Notes: generated from the letters alone by a model not told the origin. 64,000 nucleotides of DNA from Nocardioides sp. T2.26MG-1 (GCF_950101795.1 NZ_CATNLZ010000005.1:36148-100147); one strand, 5' to 3'. Shown: positions 42,227 to 51,407, numbered from the stretch's first letter. Program-made: numbers and translations.

Positions 42227-43780
42227 TCAGTGGAAGAAGTGGCGGGTGCCGGTGAAGTACATCGTCACCCCGGCGGCCTTGGCGGCCTCGATCGTGAGCT
42301 CGTCGCGCACCGACCCGCCGGGCTGCACGATCGCGGCCACACCGGCGTCGATGAGGATCTGCGGACCGTCCTCGAACGGGAAGAACGCGTCCGAGGCGGC
42401 AACCGAGCCCGCGGCCCGCTCCCCCGCCCGCGAGACCGCGAGCCGGCAGGAGTCGACCCGGTTGACCTGGCCCATCCCGATGCCGACCGAGGCGCCGTGC
42501 TTGGCGAGCAGGATCGCGTTGGACTTCGCCGCACGGCAGGCCTTCCACGCGAACGCGAGGTCGGCGAGCACCTCGGGCGACGCCGGCTCGCCGGAGGCCA
42601 GCGTCCAGGTGGACGGGTCGTCGCCCTCGGCGTCGACGTGGTCGCGCTTCTGCACGAGCATGCCGCCGCTGATCTGGCGCAGCTCGTCCGGCCGCTCGCC
42701 CGCGGGGTCGTCGCAGCGCAGGATGCGGATGTTCTTCTTCCCCTGGAGCACCTCGACCGCGCCGTCGTCGTACGCCGGCGCGACGATCACCTCGGTGAAG
42801 ATCTCGGCGACCTGGCGGGCCATCTCGACCGACACCGGGCGGTTGACAGCGATCACCCCGCCGAAGGCGCTGACCGGGTCGCACTCGTGGGCCCGGCGGT
42901 GGGCCTCGGCGACGTCGGCGCCGACGGCGATGCCGCAGGGGTTGGCGTGCTTGATGATCGCCACGGCGGGCTCGTCGAAGCCGTACGCCGCGCGCCGGGC
43001 CGCGTCGGTGTCGACGTAGTTGTTGTAGGACATCTCCTTGCCGTGCAGCTGCTCGGCGCCGGCCAGGCCACCACTGCCATCGGTGTAGAGCGCCGCGCCC
43101 TGGTGCGGGTTCTCGCCGTAGCGCAGCACGGCGGTCTTCTCCCAGGTCTCCCCGGCGAACTCCGGCCAGCCGTCCTCGGCGGGGACGTACGTCGAGGCGA
43201 ACCAGCTCGCGACCGCGACGTCGTACGCCGCCGTGTGCGTGAACGCCTCCGCCGCGAGCGTCTTGCGCTGCTCGAACGTGAAGCCGCCGGCGGCGACCGC
43301 GGCGCGCACGTCGGCGTAACGGGCCGGCGAGGTCACGATCGCGACCGACGGGTGGTTCTTGGCCGCGGCCCGCACCATCGAGGGGCCGCCGATGTCGATC
43401 TGCTCGACGCACTCGTCCGGGCTCGCGCCCGAGGCGACGGTCTCGCGGAACGGGTAGAGGTTCGAGACGACCAGGTCGAACGGCTCGACGCCGAGGTCGG
43501 CGAGCTGCTGGACGTGGGTGTCCAGGCGCCGGTCGGCGAGGATGCCGGCGTGCACGCGCGGGTGCAGCGTCTTGACCCGGCCGTCGAGGCACTCGGGGAA
43601 GCCGGTGAGGTCCTCGACCTTGGTGACCGGCAGGCCGAGGCCCTCGATCAGCCTCGCCGAGCCGCCGGTCGAGACCAGCTCGACGCCGGCGTCGTGGAGG
43701 CCGCGGACGAGGTCCTCGAGGCCGGACTTGTCGTAGACGGAGACCAGCGCGCGCTTGATCGGGATCCGGTGGTCAGACAT
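42227..43780 (-). CDS. purH: Bifunctional AICAR formyltransferase / IMP cyclohydrolase
   Basis: 517-residue enzyme for the last two steps of IMP synthesis. The cyclohydrolase domain opens with [15 protein letters not shown] and [14 protein letters not shown]; the transformylase domain holds [26 protein letters not shown] and [13 protein letters not shown] at 43780 lies about 25 nt after a ZTP riboswitch, so expression responds to 10-formyl-THF shortage. It is followed by folD after 23 nt. Confidence 0.96.
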   Translation of the reverse strand: MSDHRIPIKRALVSVYDKSGLEDLVRGLHDAGVELVSTGGSARLIEGLGLPVTKVEDLTGFPECLDGRVKTLHPRVHAGILADRRLDTHVQQLADLGVEPFDLVVSNLYPFRETVASGASPDECVEQIDIGGPSMVRAAAKNHPSVAIVTSPARYADVRAAVAAGGFTFEQRKTLAAEAFTHTAAYDVAVASWFASTYVPAEDGWPEFAGETWEKTAVLRYGENPHQGAALYTDGSGGLAGAEQLHGKEMSYNNYVDTDAARRAAYGFDEPAVAIIKHANPCGIAVGADVAEAHRRAHECDPVSAFGGVIAVNRPVSVEMARQVAEIFTEVIVAPAYDDGAVEVLQGKKNIRILRCDDPAGERPDELRQISGGMLVQKRDHVDAEGDDPSTWTLASGEPASPEVLADLAFAWKACRAAKSNAILLAKHGASVGIGMGQVNRVDSCRLAVSRAGERAAGSVAASDAFFPFEDGPQILIDAGVAAIVQPGGSVRDELTIEAAKAAGVTMYFTGTRHFFH

Positions 43781-43803
43781 GGGGGCAGCTCCTGCTCACG
43801 TGG

Positions 43804-43876
43804 AGGAGCACCCAGGCGGTCGATGCTCCCGACGTTTCACTCCCTGGTGGTCACCCACCTGCGCCAGTCGTGTGCG
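43804..43876 (-). ncRNA. ZTP (pfl) riboswitch upstream of purH
   Basis: On the minus strand between purN and purH the RNA reads ACACGACTGGCGCAGGTGGG, then a GTGACCACC hairpin, a short linker, a second hairpin (GGGAGCATCGA region) and CCGCCTGGGTGC. The CGACUGGCG core and the CCGCCUGGG core are the two conserved parts that form the ZTP-binding pseudoknot of the pfl motif, a class known upstream of purH. It ends about 23 nt before the purH start; a CTCCTCCACGTGAGCAGGAG hairpin between aptamer and start could hide the ribosome site. Confidence 0.85.
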
Positions 43877-43877
43877 A

Positions 43878-44501
43878 TCACCCTATCCGGACGCGGCGGC
43901 CGTCCACGACGAACCCCTCGCGAGCCATCCGCCCCACGGAGTCGACCAGCATCGCGCGCTCGGCGACCTTGATCCGCTCGTGGAGCGCCTCGACGGTGTC
44001 GTCGTCCTCGACCGGGACGACCGTCTGCGCGACGATCGGGCCGGTGTCGACGCCGTCGTCGACCACGAACAGCGTGCACCCGGTCACCTTCACGCCGTAC
44101 GCGAGCGCGTCGGCGGGACCGTGCATGCCGGGGAACGACGGCGACAGCGCGGGGTGGGTGTTGACCATCCGCCCGGCGAAGCGCTCGAGGAAGCCGGCCC
44201 CGACGAGCTTCATGAATCCCGCAGAGACCACGATGTCGGGCTCATGGGCCGCCACCGACCCGGTCAGCGCCTGGTCCCACGCGTCGCGGGACTCGAAGTC
44301 CCTCACCCGGTGCACGAAGGTCGGGATGCCCAGCCGCTCGGCCCGGGCCAGGCCCTCGATCCCACCGCGGTCGGCGCCGACGGCCACCACCTGCGCGCCG
44401 TACGCCGGGTCCGCGCAGGCGTCGAGCAGTGCCTGGAGGTTGGTGCCGGACCCGGAGACGAGCACCACGAGGCGGGCGGGACCGGTCGGGCGGGGCGTCA
44501 C
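43878..44501 (-). CDS. purN: Phosphoribosylglycinamide formyltransferase
   Basis: 207-residue GAR transformylase using 10-formyl-THF. SGSGTNLQALLDA binds the phosphate of GAR; NTHPALSPSFPGMHG holds the catalytic Asn-His, and VDDGVDTGPIVAQ holds the catalytic Asp. GTG at 44501 overlaps the stop of the DUF6350 gene (GTGA). The stop lies two bases before the ZTP aptamer that precedes purH. Confidence 0.95.
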   Translation of the reverse strand: MTPRPTGPARLVVLVSGSGTNLQALLDACADPAYGAQVVAVGADRGGIEGLARAERLGIPTFVHRVRDFESRDAWDQALTGSVAAHEPDIVVSAGFMKLVGAGFLERFAGRMVNTHPALSPSFPGMHGPADALAYGVKVTGCTLFVVDDGVDTGPIVAQTVVPVEDDDTVEALHERIKVAERAMLVDSVGRMAREGFVVDGRRVRIG

Positions 44502-45754
44502 GCCGTGGAGTCTAGGGAACCTCTGAGATGCGTCCGACGCTGCCACCAGGTCATGAGCACGCCGCCCATCAGGCCGCCGATGCCGAACGCCGTGATCGCG
44601 TGCACGAGCACGTCGGACGCGAACGGGCCGACGTCGCGCATCCGGCCCGGGCCGACAGCCCCTCCGGCGACCGTGGCGAGCAGCCCCAGCAGGAGGCCCG
44701 CCAGCGCGCCGCCCACGCACCCGCGCAGGGCTCCGTGGTCCCAGCGCAGCGTCGGGAAGCGGCGCTGCGAGCGGGCGACCGCGACGGCGGCCACGAGCGG
44801 AGGCAGCGCGAGGAGGTACGCCGTCCAGGCCGGTGTCGGGCCGTTGGCGGGCAGGGCCGCGAGCAGTGGGAACATCGGCAGCGGCCCGAGCACCACCGCG
44901 GTCGGGGAGACCAGGGTCTGGGCGCCCACGGTGAAGCCGGGTCCGAGCAGGTAGGACCCGGTGAAGACCGTGGCGTTGGGCACCAGGGTCGCGGTGAGCG
45001 CGGTGTAGACCGTGCCGTCGCCGGCGCCCAGGTGGAGCCGCGACATCACGTTGACCGCCGTACCGAAGTCGACGGCCAGGGCGACCGCGAAGACGACCGT
45101 CGAGACCAGGAGGTAGCCGCCGAGGATCCGCAGGCCGGCCGCACCGGCGGCGCGCACCGAGACCGGCACGAACGCCGCCCAGATCGCCGCCCGTCCCGAC
45201 CCGACCGAGATCGCGACCAGGCCGAACGTGACGCACAGGAGCAGCGACCAGCCGACCACGCGCACCAGTGACGGCGCGGTCTCCGCCGTGGCGGCCAGGC
45301 GGAAGGTGACGAACGCCACCGCGAGGTAGCCGACGGCGAAGAACGCCGTCGCGGTCGCGACCGTCCAGTCGCGCTCGCCGTCGGCGATGCGGTCGGCGTC
45401 GGGCCCGTGCCCCGAGACCGAGTCGCCCACGCGGTGGCCCAGCCGCCACACGGCCCAGGCCGCGAGCGAGGTCAGGCCCAGCGGGACGACGCTCACCGCG
45501 ACCCCGTCGATGTGGAGTCCGGAGCCGTGGGCCAGCAGCCAGCCGAGCGCCCCCACGCGCAGACCGTCGCGTGGGGTTCCGTGTGCGCCGGCGTCGGCGA
45601 GGAACCAGCCCACGACTCCGACGGCCAGACAGATCAGGAGGGTCGCCACGGCCGCTGCGGCCCCGCCGAGTGTGGCGACGAGCACCAGCGGGCGGCGGTG
45701 CCGGAGGTCGGCCGGGGTCGAGGCTCGCAGCGAACCAGGCAGCAACGAAGTCAT
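44498..45754 (-). CDS. DUF6350 family polytopic membrane protein
   Basis: 418-residue membrane protein with about ten helices and no soluble domain. Its place directly ahead of purN, with coupled translation, is the usual setting of DUF6350 proteins in actinobacteria (the mycobacterial relative has been called PerM). Segments include LTSLAAWAVWRLGHRVGDS, GTVYTALTATLVPNATVFTG and FTVGAQTLVSPTAVVLGPLP. ATG at 45754 is chosen; an in-frame upstream start ten codons earlier cannot be excluded. Transport function is not shown. Confidence 0.8.
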   Translation of the reverse strand: MTSLLPGSLRASTPADLRHRRPLVLVATLGGAAAAVATLLICLAVGVVGWFLADAGAHGTPRDGLRVGALGWLLAHGSGLHIDGVAVSVVPLGLTSLAAWAVWRLGHRVGDSVSGHGPDADRIADGERDWTVATATAFFAVGYLAVAFVTFRLAATAETAPSLVRVVGWSLLLCVTFGLVAISVGSGRAAIWAAFVPVSVRAAGAAGLRILGGYLLVSTVVFAVALAVDFGTAVNVMSRLHLGAGDGTVYTALTATLVPNATVFTGSYLLGPGFTVGAQTLVSPTAVVLGPLPMFPLLAALPANGPTPAWTAYLLALPPLVAAVAVARSQRRFPTLRWDHGALRGCVGGALAGLLLGLLATVAGGAVGPGRMRDVGPFASDVLVHAITAFGIGGLMGGVLMTWWQRRTHLRGSLDSTA

Positions 45755-45816
45755 GGCTCGGCCATCATCACCCGCACGAAGCACGCGATCACGGCTCCCA
45801 CGCCGGTTCGGCCGCG

Positions 45817-47685
45817 ATGTCCACCTCGGTTACCGTGGACGACGCCATGAGGGACCCCGACCAGTTCGACGAGTTCTACCGGGACGTCCGCACGCGCCTG
45901 CTGCTGCTGACGTACTGCCTGACCGGCGACCTCCCGTCCTCCCGGGCCGCGGTGCGGGACGCCTTCGTGGTCACCGCTCACCACTGGCGCAAGGTCCGCC
46001 GGCTGGAGGACCCCGAGGCCTGGGTCCGGGTCCGCGCGTGCGCGCACGCCCAGCGTCGGCACACCGCGAAGCTCTGGCACCGTGAGAAGGGGCTCGACCC
46101 GGACGTCAAGGCCACCCTCGACGCGCTCGGCAAGCTGCCGCTCGTCCAGCGCAAGATGCTGCTGCTCACCGAGCTCACCACCGCGTCGCTGGCCGAGATC
46201 GCCCGTGAGGTCGGGCTGCCCCGCCCGGAGGCGGAGCGCGAACTGCAGAGCGCCACCTCGCAGCTCTCCATGCTGCGCGAGGTGCCGACGACGAGCATCC
46301 GGACGCTGTTCGACCCCGTCCGCGCCTACGTCGAGGACGGTCGCTGGCCCCGCAGCACGATCATCCGGCGGTCGGGGGCCGCTCGCCGGCGTACCCACAC
46401 CGTCATCGGCATCGCCGCCACCGTCGCGGCCCTGGTCGTCACCGGCACCCTGGTCACCGACGCGGGTGGCGTCCGTCCCACGCTGGCGGGCGAGCGGGTC
46501 GAGGCGCCCCAGAAGCACAAGCCGACACTCGCCCCGACGCCCGAGCCGATCGACGTGCCGGAGGAGACCATGCTCACCGCGGCCCAGGTCGGCGCCCGCG
46601 TGCCGGGCGCGACCTGGACGATCACCGGCACCGACGACAACAGCACCGGCGACGGCCTGGCGATGCCCTGCCAGGCGGACCGGTACGCCGATGCCAAGGG
46701 TCGCGCCGCCCTGGTGCGTACCTTCAGGTCTTCGGACAAGCACGCCTCCGAGGTGGTGCAGGCCACGCAAGCCTCCGCGACGAAACGGGGTGCGGCCCGT
46801 GCCTACCGCACCGCGGTGGGCTGGTTCGCGGCGTGCACCGACGACCGCGCACAGCTCCTGTACACCCGCGACGTCGCGAACGTCGGCGACGAGGCGACGC
46901 TCATCGTGCTGCGCACCTGGAGCGACCCCCGCTCGACGGTGGTCGCCGGCGTGGCCCGCACCGGACTGCTCACCACGACGGTCGTCGCTCGCACGCCCGT
47001 GGGCCACTCGCCTGCCTCGTCGAAGTACGCGACCCTGCTGTCCGCGGCGGTGACCGAACTCTGCGGCCGCCCCGGCGCCGGCACCTGCGCAGCCGTCCCA
47101 CGACTCCTCGAGGTCGCGCCGGTGCCGGTGGCGACCGTCCCAGGCATGCTCGCCGAGGTCGACCTGCCACCCGTCGGCGACCTACGCCGACCCTGGGTCG
47201 GCACCGAGCCGCGCCAGGCGCGGGACAACGCCGCCGCCACCGCGTGCGACCGGACCGACTTCCGGGCGAAGCCCATGTCGAACGCCGTGACCCGCACCTT
47301 CCTGGTCCCTGGCGCCAAGCTCCGGGCCGAGTTCGGGCTCACCGAGACCGTCGGGTCACTGCCGGAGCGCCGGGCGGCCGCGTTCGTCGACGACGTCCGC
47401 GACCGGCTGGCCCGCTGCCCGAAGAAGCTGTTCGGCACCCAGGTCGACCGGATCAGCCACGTCGCCGGCAAGCACCGCGACCTCACCGTGTGGCGGGTGA
47501 CCACCGAAGTCACCGACGAGCGCTCGGTGAGCTTCCTCATGGGCATCGTGCGGGACGGGACCTCGCTGGCCCAGGTCGGGTTCGTCCCGGACCCGAAGGC
47601 CGAGATGCGCGGCGCCGCGTTCGTCACCCTCGTCGAGCGCGCCCTGGCCCGGCTCGAGGCGATGCCCCCGCCGAAGTCCGGCTGA
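45817..47685 (+). CDS. Degenerate ECF-sigma module fused to a membrane helix and exported sensor region
   Basis: 622-residue fusion. Residues 12-90 resemble sigma region 2 (DQFDEFYRDVRTRLLLLTYC, DPEAWVRVRACAHAQRRHTA) and 95-153 region 4 (LPLVQRKMLLLTEL, SLAEIAREVGLP), aligned with the true sigma factor at 47804. The normal GTIKARLSRGR contact helix has become RPEAERELQSATSQL. A basic stretch and a helix at about 195-213 follow, then about 400 exported residues with two Cys-containing halves, each ending near a VAGVARTG- or LMGIVRDGTSLAQVGF-like strand. The start could also be 45847. It may be a membrane-held pseudo-sigma acting as a regulator. Confidence 0.75.
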   Translation: MSTSVTVDDAMRDPDQFDEFYRDVRTRLLLLTYCLTGDLPSSRAAVRDAFVVTAHHWRKVRRLEDPEAWVRVRACAHAQRRHTAKLWHREKGLDPDVKATLDALGKLPLVQRKMLLLTELTTASLAEIAREVGLPRPEAERELQSATSQLSMLREVPTTSIRTLFDPVRAYVEDGRWPRSTIIRRSGAARRRTHTVIGIAATVAALVVTGTLVTDAGGVRPTLAGERVEAPQKHKPTLAPTPEPIDVPEETMLTAAQVGARVPGATWTITGTDDNSTGDGLAMPCQADRYADAKGRAALVRTFRSSDKHASEVVQATQASATKRGAARAYRTAVGWFAACTDDRAQLLYTRDVANVGDEATLIVLRTWSDPRSTVVAGVARTGLLTTTVVARTPVGHSPASSKYATLLSAAVTELCGRPGAGTCAAVPRLLEVAPVPVATVPGMLAEVDLPPVGDLRRPWVGTEPRQARDNAAATACDRTDFRAKPMSNAVTRTFLVPGAKLRAEFGLTETVGSLPERRAAAFVDDVRDRLARCPKKLFGTQVDRISHVAGKHRDLTVWRVTTEVTDERSVSFLMGIVRDGTSLAQVGFVPDPKAEMRGAAFVTLVERALARLEAMPPPKSG

Positions 47686-47725
47686 CCGGGTCAGGCCGAC
47701 CTGCCGAGGAAATCTCGGCACCCGT

Positions 47726-47753
47726 GCAACCGTGGTGCCCGGTGAGGCGTATC
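47726..47753 (+). promoter_or_regulatory. ECF-type promoter before the sigma gene
   Basis: GCAACC at 47726-47731 and CGTATC at 47748-47753 are separated by 16 bp, matching the AAC(C)/CGT pattern of ECF-sigma promoters. It lies about 50 nt before the sigma start and could be autoregulatory. Confidence 0.45.
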
Positions 47754-47803
47754 CCCATCGACTCGGCAGCGAGCCGAGGCGCACACAGACGGGAACAGGG
47801 TCG

Positions 47804-48316
47804 ATGGACGAACGCGAGTTCGACGAGTTCTACAGCGCGTCGTTCCAGCGGGTCACCGGCCAGGTCTACGCGATGATCGGCAACCGGGACGAGGCGCAGG
47901 AGTGCGTCCAGGAGGCGTTCGCCCGGGCCTGGGCACACCGCCGCAAGCTGGAGCGGGCCGAGCACCCCGAGGCCTGGGTCCGCACCACGGCGTACCGGCT
48001 CGCGGTGAGTCGCTGGCGCCGTACGACGCGGGGCCGCAGGCCGGCCGACCGGGCGCTCAGCGCGCCGCTGGAGACGGCCGCGCCGAGCGAGACCCACGTC
48101 GCGCTCGTGGCGGCGCTCAAGCAGCTCCCCGAGGCGCAGCGGCAGGCGCTCGTCCTGCACCACATCGCCGACCTCTCCGTCCACGACGTCGCCCGCGAGG
48201 TCGGCGTCCCCGAGGGCACCATCAAGGCCCGGCTCAGCCGTGGCCGCGCGGCACTCGCCGCGATGCTCGCCGACGACAGACCCGGCGGTCTCCAGGAAGG
48301 AGCGAGCCATGCGTGA
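47804..48316 (+). CDS. ECF sigma factor, SigE-like family
   Basis: 170-residue RNA polymerase sigma factor. Region 2 is DEFYSASFQRVTGQVYAMIG followed by DEAQECVQEAFARAWAHRRK and EAWVRTTAYRLAVSRWRR; region 4 is LPEAQRQALVLHHIADLSV, then VAREVGVPEGTIKARLSRGR. Both are intact. ATG at 47804 is chosen because homology begins there. It overlaps the next gene by 8 nt, the normal arrangement for a sigma factor and its membrane partner. An ECF-like promoter lies upstream. Confidence 0.93.
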   Translation: MDEREFDEFYSASFQRVTGQVYAMIGNRDEAQECVQEAFARAWAHRRKLERAEHPEAWVRTTAYRLAVSRWRRTTRGRRPADRALSAPLETAAPSETHVALVAALKQLPEAQRQALVLHHIADLSVHDVAREVGVPEGTIKARLSRGRAALAAMLADDRPGGLQEGASHA

Positions 48317-49658
48317 CCCGATCGAGGAGCTCGAGAACTTCACCGTCCCAGGAACTCCCATGACTCCCCTCCCCGCCGCCGAGGTGCGCCGACGCGGCGA
48401 CCGGATCCGGCGTCGCCGCAACGTGCTCGCCGGCGCCGCCGCCGTCGCGGTCGTGGCCGCGATCGTCACGCCGATCGCGGTGCTCGCCGATCGCGACGAC
48501 GACCGGTCGGTGGATCCGGCACCCGCGCCGGAGTGGGTGCAGAAGGTCCCCGACGCCTTCCCGCTGAGCCATGGCCTCTTCAGCGCGCCGCCGGTGACGG
48601 CGAGGTCCGGCGCCGACGACCTGGCGCTGTGCGGCACGACCGCGTGGTCGCCCACGGACCCGGTCGCCACCGTTGATCTGGCAGGCGCGCGGTACGCCGA
48701 GAACGAGGCCCACATGGGTCGGACCCTCGCGCTGTACCCGGACTCGAAGGCGGCCGAGGCGGCCATGTCCGCGATCCGGTCCGGTGTCCTGGACTGCCCA
48801 CGCGACGAGAACGGCGGCGGGCTGCCACTCGTCAACCACCTCGAGACGCTCGACCTCGGCGGCGACGAGGGGGCCACGGTCGTCCAGCAGGCCGAGAACG
48901 ACGGCGGCTACTCCGACCTCACGGTCTGGGAGGTCGTGCGGTACGGCAACGCACTCTTCGTGGACAGCTCGTACGGCGCGGCCGGAGGCGAGGATGTGAT
49001 CGCCTCCACCTCGGCGCTGCTCGCGGACCGCTCCGAGGCCGTGCGCTCGCAGATGTGCGTGTTCTCGGCCGAACCCTGCGCGACACCGGCACCGATCCCC
49101 GAGAAGTCCTCGGACCCGGGCACCGGCGAGGGCGCGGTCAGCGCGATCCCGTCCGGGCTCCAGCTCGGTCGCGGGCTGTCCTCGCCCGAGGGCGACCCCG
49201 TCGACGGCCCGTCGGCGACCGCCGAGGGCGTCCCCGCCCTCGACCTGTGCGGCAGCTCGGTCTGGCCGGTCACCGGGGTCGAGCGGCTCGCCGTGACGGT
49301 CAGCGGACCGGAGTACCGGGAGAACCGCGAGCTGGTCACGTTCTCCAGCAGCGCGGACCTGACCGCGGCGATGGACGCGCTCCGCTCCGTTGCCGACGCC
49401 TCCTGCACCCCGGACGGCCGGGTGCTGACGCCGTACGACGAGCAGGTCGGCGACGACGCGGTGACGTTTGCCCTCACCTACACCGACGGCCTCGGGCTGG
49501 ATATCTACCAGTTCGTCCGGGTCGGCCGGTCCCTGCTGGCCACGCACCGGATGACCGAGGGCTCGCTGGAGAGCGCGAAGCAGAGCGTCCCGGACGTCAC
49601 CAAGGCCAACCGGGACCTGGTCCCCGACCTGTGCCCCTTCACCAAGCGCGGCTGCTAG
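48309..49658 (+). CDS. Membrane sensor protein coupled to the ECF sigma factor
   Basis: 449-residue type II membrane protein. A cytoplasmic stub of about 38 residues (MRDPIEELENFTVPGTPMTP, RRRGDRIRRRRN) precedes a helix at about 40-58 (VLAGAAAVAVVAAIVTPIAV). Two homologous exported halves follow, each with an early LCG motif (DDLALCGTTAWSP; ALDLCGSSVWPV), a later Cys, and a VWEVVRYGNALF / IYQFVRVGRSLL strand, reminiscent of PknH-type extracellular sensor domains. AAGGAG lies 8 nt before ATG 48309, and it overlaps sigma by 8 nt. It is probably the signal-sensing or anti-sigma partner, though the stub lacks a zinc anti-sigma motif. Confidence 0.8.
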   Translation: MRDPIEELENFTVPGTPMTPLPAAEVRRRGDRIRRRRNVLAGAAAVAVVAAIVTPIAVLADRDDDRSVDPAPAPEWVQKVPDAFPLSHGLFSAPPVTARSGADDLALCGTTAWSPTDPVATVDLAGARYAENEAHMGRTLALYPDSKAAEAAMSAIRSGVLDCPRDENGGGLPLVNHLETLDLGGDEGATVVQQAENDGGYSDLTVWEVVRYGNALFVDSSYGAAGGEDVIASTSALLADRSEAVRSQMCVFSAEPCATPAPIPEKSSDPGTGEGAVSAIPSGLQLGRGLSSPEGDPVDGPSATAEGVPALDLCGSSVWPVTGVERLAVTVSGPEYRENRELVTFSSSADLTAAMDALRSVADASCTPDGRVLTPYDEQVGDDAVTFALTYTDGLGLDIYQFVRVGRSLLATHRMTEGSLESAKQSVPDVTKANRDLVPDLCPFTKRGC

Positions 49659-49661
49659 CGA

Positions 49662-49728
49662 GCACGGTGGTTCAGGTGCGAGCGCCACTAGGCGACGCAC
49701 GGTGGTTGAGGTGCGAGGGCCGCTAGGC
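49662..49728 (+). repeat. Two tandem 32-bp direct repeats
   Basis: Copies at 49662-49693 and 49697-49728 (starting GCACGGTGGTT, ending CTAGGC) agree at 29 of 32 positions with a 35-nt period. The second copy also pairs partly with CCTCGAAACCACC at 49734-49746. They lie directly after the sensor gene stop. Confidence 0.65.
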
Positions 49729-49753
49729 CCGAGCCTCGAAACCACCCGATAGC

Positions 49754-49775
49754 GGTGGTCGAGCTTGTCGAGACC
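49754..49775. repeat. Palindromic intergenic repeat of the GGTGGTCGAG type
   Basis: GGTGGTCGAGCTTGTCGAGACC is an imperfect palindrome (TCGA arms around GCTTG). It resembles dispersed TGGTCGAGCxTGTCGAGACCA elements that recur between genes in Nocardioides-like genomes; only one copy is in this window. Confidence 0.5.
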
Positions 49776-50079
49776 CCTGCAGCCTCGGCAGGGCGCCGGG
49801 ATGTACGTCGGCCTGCGGGCCGCCTGGGCTTGCGGTTCGTTTGGACGAGGAGCGTGGTCGCCGTTCGCTGTGGTCACCCGAGGGTGCTCACCGCCGGCAT
49901 CTCGGCACGAGGTCGGCTTGTGGTTGCCGGGCTGTGGTCGCCGTCGTAGACCCGGGATTCCTCCTACCGGGATGCGCCACCCGACGGCTCGCAGGATTTT
50001 ACTTTCGGGTTTCCCAGGGCCCTGTGGAACAAGGGGATTCCCGCCCTGCGATGTCGGTGGCCTCTGCTGGGATGGATCC
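49776..50079. other. Intergenic region before the second HNH gene
   Basis: About 300 nt with no supported gene. An in-frame open stretch precedes the HNH start but is rich in Cys, Gly and Arg without family likeness. Phrases of the type GTGGTCGCCG and GTGGTTGCCG recur, perhaps worn copies of the neighbouring repeat. No SOS box like the one before the other HNH gene is seen. Confidence 0.4.
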
Positions 50080-51324
50080 ATGGCAGCCACCCCGCTCGTG
50101 CACCCGGACCTCGACGGTCCCGGTTCGGTGCTGGCTGCTCTCGAGGCCACGCAGGGGGAGCTGGACCGGCACGAGATCGCCAAGTTCGAGCTGGCCGTTG
50201 AGTGGGCCACCGCCCACCCCGCCGACGGCCTCGACGACGCCGCGACCGTCGAGGGGACCGAGGGTGAGCTCGCGATCGCCGGCCCCGGCGCACCCCTGGT
50301 CGCGGAGTTCTGCATCGCGGACTTCGCGCTCGCGGTCGGCCTGACCACCGACGCCGGCCGCAGCTACCTCGGCGACGCGGTCGAGGTCCGCCACCGCCTC
50401 CCCCGACTGTGGGCCCGGGTGATCGCCGGCGCGGTGCCGGTCTGGCGGGCCCGCCGCATCGCCACCCACACCCGGTCCCTGCCGGCCGAGGGTGCAGACC
50501 ACGTCGACCGGCACCTGGCCCCCCTCGCGCACCGGCTGTCCTGGGCCCAGCTGGAGCGGACGGTGGAAGCCGCTCGGGCCACGTTCGACCCAATCGAGGC
50601 CGAGCACCGCCGCCTGCTGGCCGCCGACGGCCGGTTCTGCGACGTCGACACCACCCAGGTCTCCCTCGACGGCACCATGGCGGTGCGCGGTGAGCTCGAC
50701 CTGGCCGACGCCCTCGACCTCGACCACGCGTTGAGCGAGGGTGCCCAACAGCTCGCCGACCTCGGCTGCACCGAGACGTTGGATGTCCGCCGCGCGATGG
50801 CCGCCGGCGCCCGCGCCCGCGGCGACCTCATGCTCCAACCAGACACCACCAGCGAGCCGCCGCGGCCGACGCCGACCCGGCGGGGCCGGGAGCTGGTGAT
50901 CTACACCCACCTCTCCGCCGATGCCCTGGCCGGGGTGGAGAACACCCGCACCCACGTCCTGGTCGCCCAGGTGGCCGGCTGGTGCGCCACCGCCACCGGA
51001 CCCGTCACCATCCGCCCCGTCCTCGACCTGGGCGAGCATCTCCAGGTCCCCGGCTACACCCCCTCACCACGGCTCCGTGAGCAGGTCCTGCTCACCCACC
51101 CCACCTGCGTGTTCCCCGGCTGCCACCGACCATCACGCCGCTGCGACCTCGACCACGTCATCCCCTGGGCCGACGGCGGCCCGACCTGCACCTGCAACCT
51201 CGTCCCCCTCTGCCGCTTCCACCACCGCCTCAAAACCCACGGCAACTGGACCCTCCACCGCACCGGCCACCGGATCTTCACCTGGACCAGCCCCCACGGA
51301 CGCACCTACACCCGACATACCTGA
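50080..51324 (+). CDS. DUF222 / 13E12-repeat HNH endonuclease family protein, zinc-type HNH
   Basis: 414-residue paralogue of the protein at 29814. DUF222 part: EIAKFELAVEWATAHPADGL, FCIADFALAVGLTTDAGRSY, VEVRHRLPRLWARVIAGAVP. The C-terminal HNH is complete: CVFPGCHRPSRRCDLDHVIP then WADGGPTCTCNLVPLCRFHH and RLKTHGNW, with the CxxC and catalytic His. ATG at 50080 is chosen because the family N terminus begins there; the ribosome site is weak. It is inserted between the sigma/sensor pair and a decayed sensor lipoprotein, followed by a terminator. Confidence 0.92.
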   Translation: MAATPLVHPDLDGPGSVLAALEATQGELDRHEIAKFELAVEWATAHPADGLDDAATVEGTEGELAIAGPGAPLVAEFCIADFALAVGLTTDAGRSYLGDAVEVRHRLPRLWARVIAGAVPVWRARRIATHTRSLPAEGADHVDRHLAPLAHRLSWAQLERTVEAARATFDPIEAEHRRLLAADGRFCDVDTTQVSLDGTMAVRGELDLADALDLDHALSEGAQQLADLGCTETLDVRRAMAAGARARGDLMLQPDTTSEPPRPTPTRRGRELVIYTHLSADALAGVENTRTHVLVAQVAGWCATATGPVTIRPVLDLGEHLQVPGYTPSPRLREQVLLTHPTCVFPGCHRPSRRCDLDHVIPWADGGPTCTCNLVPLCRFHHRLKTHGNWTLHRTGHRIFTWTSPHGRTYTRHT

Positions 51325-51332
51325 CCACCCGA

Positions 51333-51356
51333 CCCCGCCGACCACGGCCGGCGGGG
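51333..51356 (+). terminator. Terminator after the second HNH gene
   Basis: CCCCGCCG (51333-51340) and CGGCGGGG (51349-51356) form an 8-bp GC stem with an 8-nt loop, starting 8 nt after the HNH stop. No T-run follows, as is usual in high-GC genomes. Confidence 0.6.
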
Positions 51357-51407
51357 CCAGAACCATGCCCCAGGCAACCGGTGCCGGCCTGACGGCGTCA
51401 CACGGGC

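Noticed and set aside
49662..49775. Possible CRISPR array
   Set aside because: Only two direct repeats with a 3-nt gap and no spacer-sized unique sequence; no cas genes.
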